In this document: positions 63,520-64,000 of the stretch, piece by piece
How the letters are laid out: every line of letters starts with the position of its first letter
Numbering within the stretch: the first letter of the stretch is position 1
Assembly: GCA_036435485.1 (NCBI GenBank)
Contig: CM071598.1
Coordinates: 121,460,148-121,524,147 of the forward strand
From: Saposhnikovia divaricata
Taxonomy: Eukaryota; Streptophyta; Magnoliopsida; Apiales; Apiaceae
Length of the DNA: 64,000 bases
Reading direction: 5' to 3'
The notes under the pieces: generated by a model
Told to the model about the DNA's origin: nothing
The model's database searches: none
Seen by the model: the letters and a program-made list of their open reading frames with translations, nothing else
Translations under genes and position numbers: made by a program

Positions 63520-64000
63520 AGATATTGGTTAGACTCAAAATTCTACTTATGTCTGTGTTGCTCATATTTCTGTGGTATGTTAAACTCTGTTATGCAAACT
63601 CTGCTCAATGTCTGTTAAACTCTGTTAGCATGCTCTGTAAGTCATACACTGTTGACATGTTTTTGTCTGAATGTTAATACCATTGAAGAAATCTGTATGA
63701 AGCATGATTCTCAGTAATTAATCATGAATCCTTCTAAGTTATCTGTGATCTAATCTTAAACTGTGCAGAAAGTTAACACAGCATGATACTGTTCCATATT
63801 TATAGCATCTCTTAGTTTATTTATCCTAAACTCTGAGTCTGTAAATACTGTGTGCATTGCCTCTCATAAATAATTTCTAATGTTGATGAGCTCTAAACTG
63901 TGTTAGTTATACACTGTTAAATTAGATTCTGTTATTAGAATAACCCCAAAGCTTATATATATAGACTGTTAGAACTCCTTTGAGATCATGTTTGTAACTA
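63520..64000 (+). other. Post-pol region of the copia element, no gene seen
   Basis: All frames are closed by frequent stops. The stretch is T-rich and contains four AAACTCTG words (63,582, 63,596, 63,617, 63,828). No LTR start, polypurine tract or env-like frame is visible before the window ends. SIRE-type elements often have a long spacer between pol and the 3' LTR, which this would match. Confidence 0.7.

Larger units (their letters stand above)
57185..64000 (+). mobile_element. Ty1/copia LTR retrotransposon, SIRE/Maximus-like, inactive, 3' end outside window
   Basis: The order is 5' LTR, primer-binding site, gag with CCHC knuckles, aspartic protease, integrase, reverse transcriptase, RNase H. 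Integrase before reverse transcriptase is the copia (Pseudoviridae) order. The long gag (about 755 residues) with a coiled coil and a knuckle-rich tail fits the SIRE/Maximus lineage. The element is non-autonomous: four in-frame stops, an 82-bp duplication and two frame changes break it. The 3' LTR was searched for in 63,520-64,000 by its TGTTAAATATAATTG start and is absent, so the element continues beyond the window. The five bases before the LTR are GAAAA, the expected target duplication. Confidence 0.93.

Noticed and set aside
63520..64000. 3' LTR of the copia element
   Set aside because: No match to the TGTTAAATATAATTG start or other LTR landmarks; the shared AAACTCTG words are dispersed throughout the element and are not LTR evidence.

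Overview
The window is plant nuclear DNA, almost certainly from a flowering plant. About 88% of it (1 to about 56,113) is one uninterrupted head-to-tail satellite array. The rest is dispersed-repeat DNA dominated by a decayed Ty1/copia retrotransposon. I see no host protein-coding gene, tRNA, rRNA or CRISPR. The plant assignment rests on the copia lineage (long zinc-knuckle gag, SIRE/Maximus-like pol) and its initiator-Met-tRNA primer-binding site. The species cannot be named from the sequence.

Satellite (1-56,113): the monomer is about 174 bp (usual spacing 173-175 bp), roughly 33% GC, always in the same orientation, giving about 320 monomers. It is organised into consecutive higher-order repeat (HOR) domains, each with its own unit length. 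These are: about 970-6,430, 9-mer of 1,569 bp; 7,480-13,900, composite of 1,565 and 2,434 bp; 13,900-17,000, about 2.2 kb; 17,000-20,050, 1,334 bp including a shortened monomer; 20,050-26,640, 13-mer of 2,266 bp; 26,640-33,400, 17-mer of 2,962 bp then 15-mer of 2,612 bp; 34,430-43,000, 9-mer of 1,567 bp then 14-mers of about 2,437 bp; 43,000-50,420, 5-mer of about 867 bp with a 7-mer variant; 50,560-55,030, 2,209 bp. The last kilobase holds the most diverged monomers, as expected at an array edge. Two defined short monomers (116 bp and 119 bp) recur and mark exchange between domains. Each monomer carries a CpG-rich 21-bp segment whose variants look like CpG-deamination products that have since been fixed. 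Length and organisation fit a centromeric satellite, but no sequence feature proves that.

Transition (56,114-57,184): the satellite stops abruptly at a TGTAACAG terminus resembling the start of a plant Ty3/gypsy LTR. It contains an (AT)19 microsatellite and no credible gene.

Copia element (57,185 to beyond 64,000): a 565-bp 5' LTR (TGTTA...TAACA) with a TATA box is followed by a primer-binding site, gag with zinc knuckles, protease, integrase, reverse transcriptase and RNase H. The coding region is dead: four in-frame stops, an 82-bp tandem duplication inside the integrase core, a frame change at the gag/pol boundary and another in the post-integrase linker. The 3' LTR lies outside the window. 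The apparent nesting order is satellite, then gypsy-like LTR, then copia.
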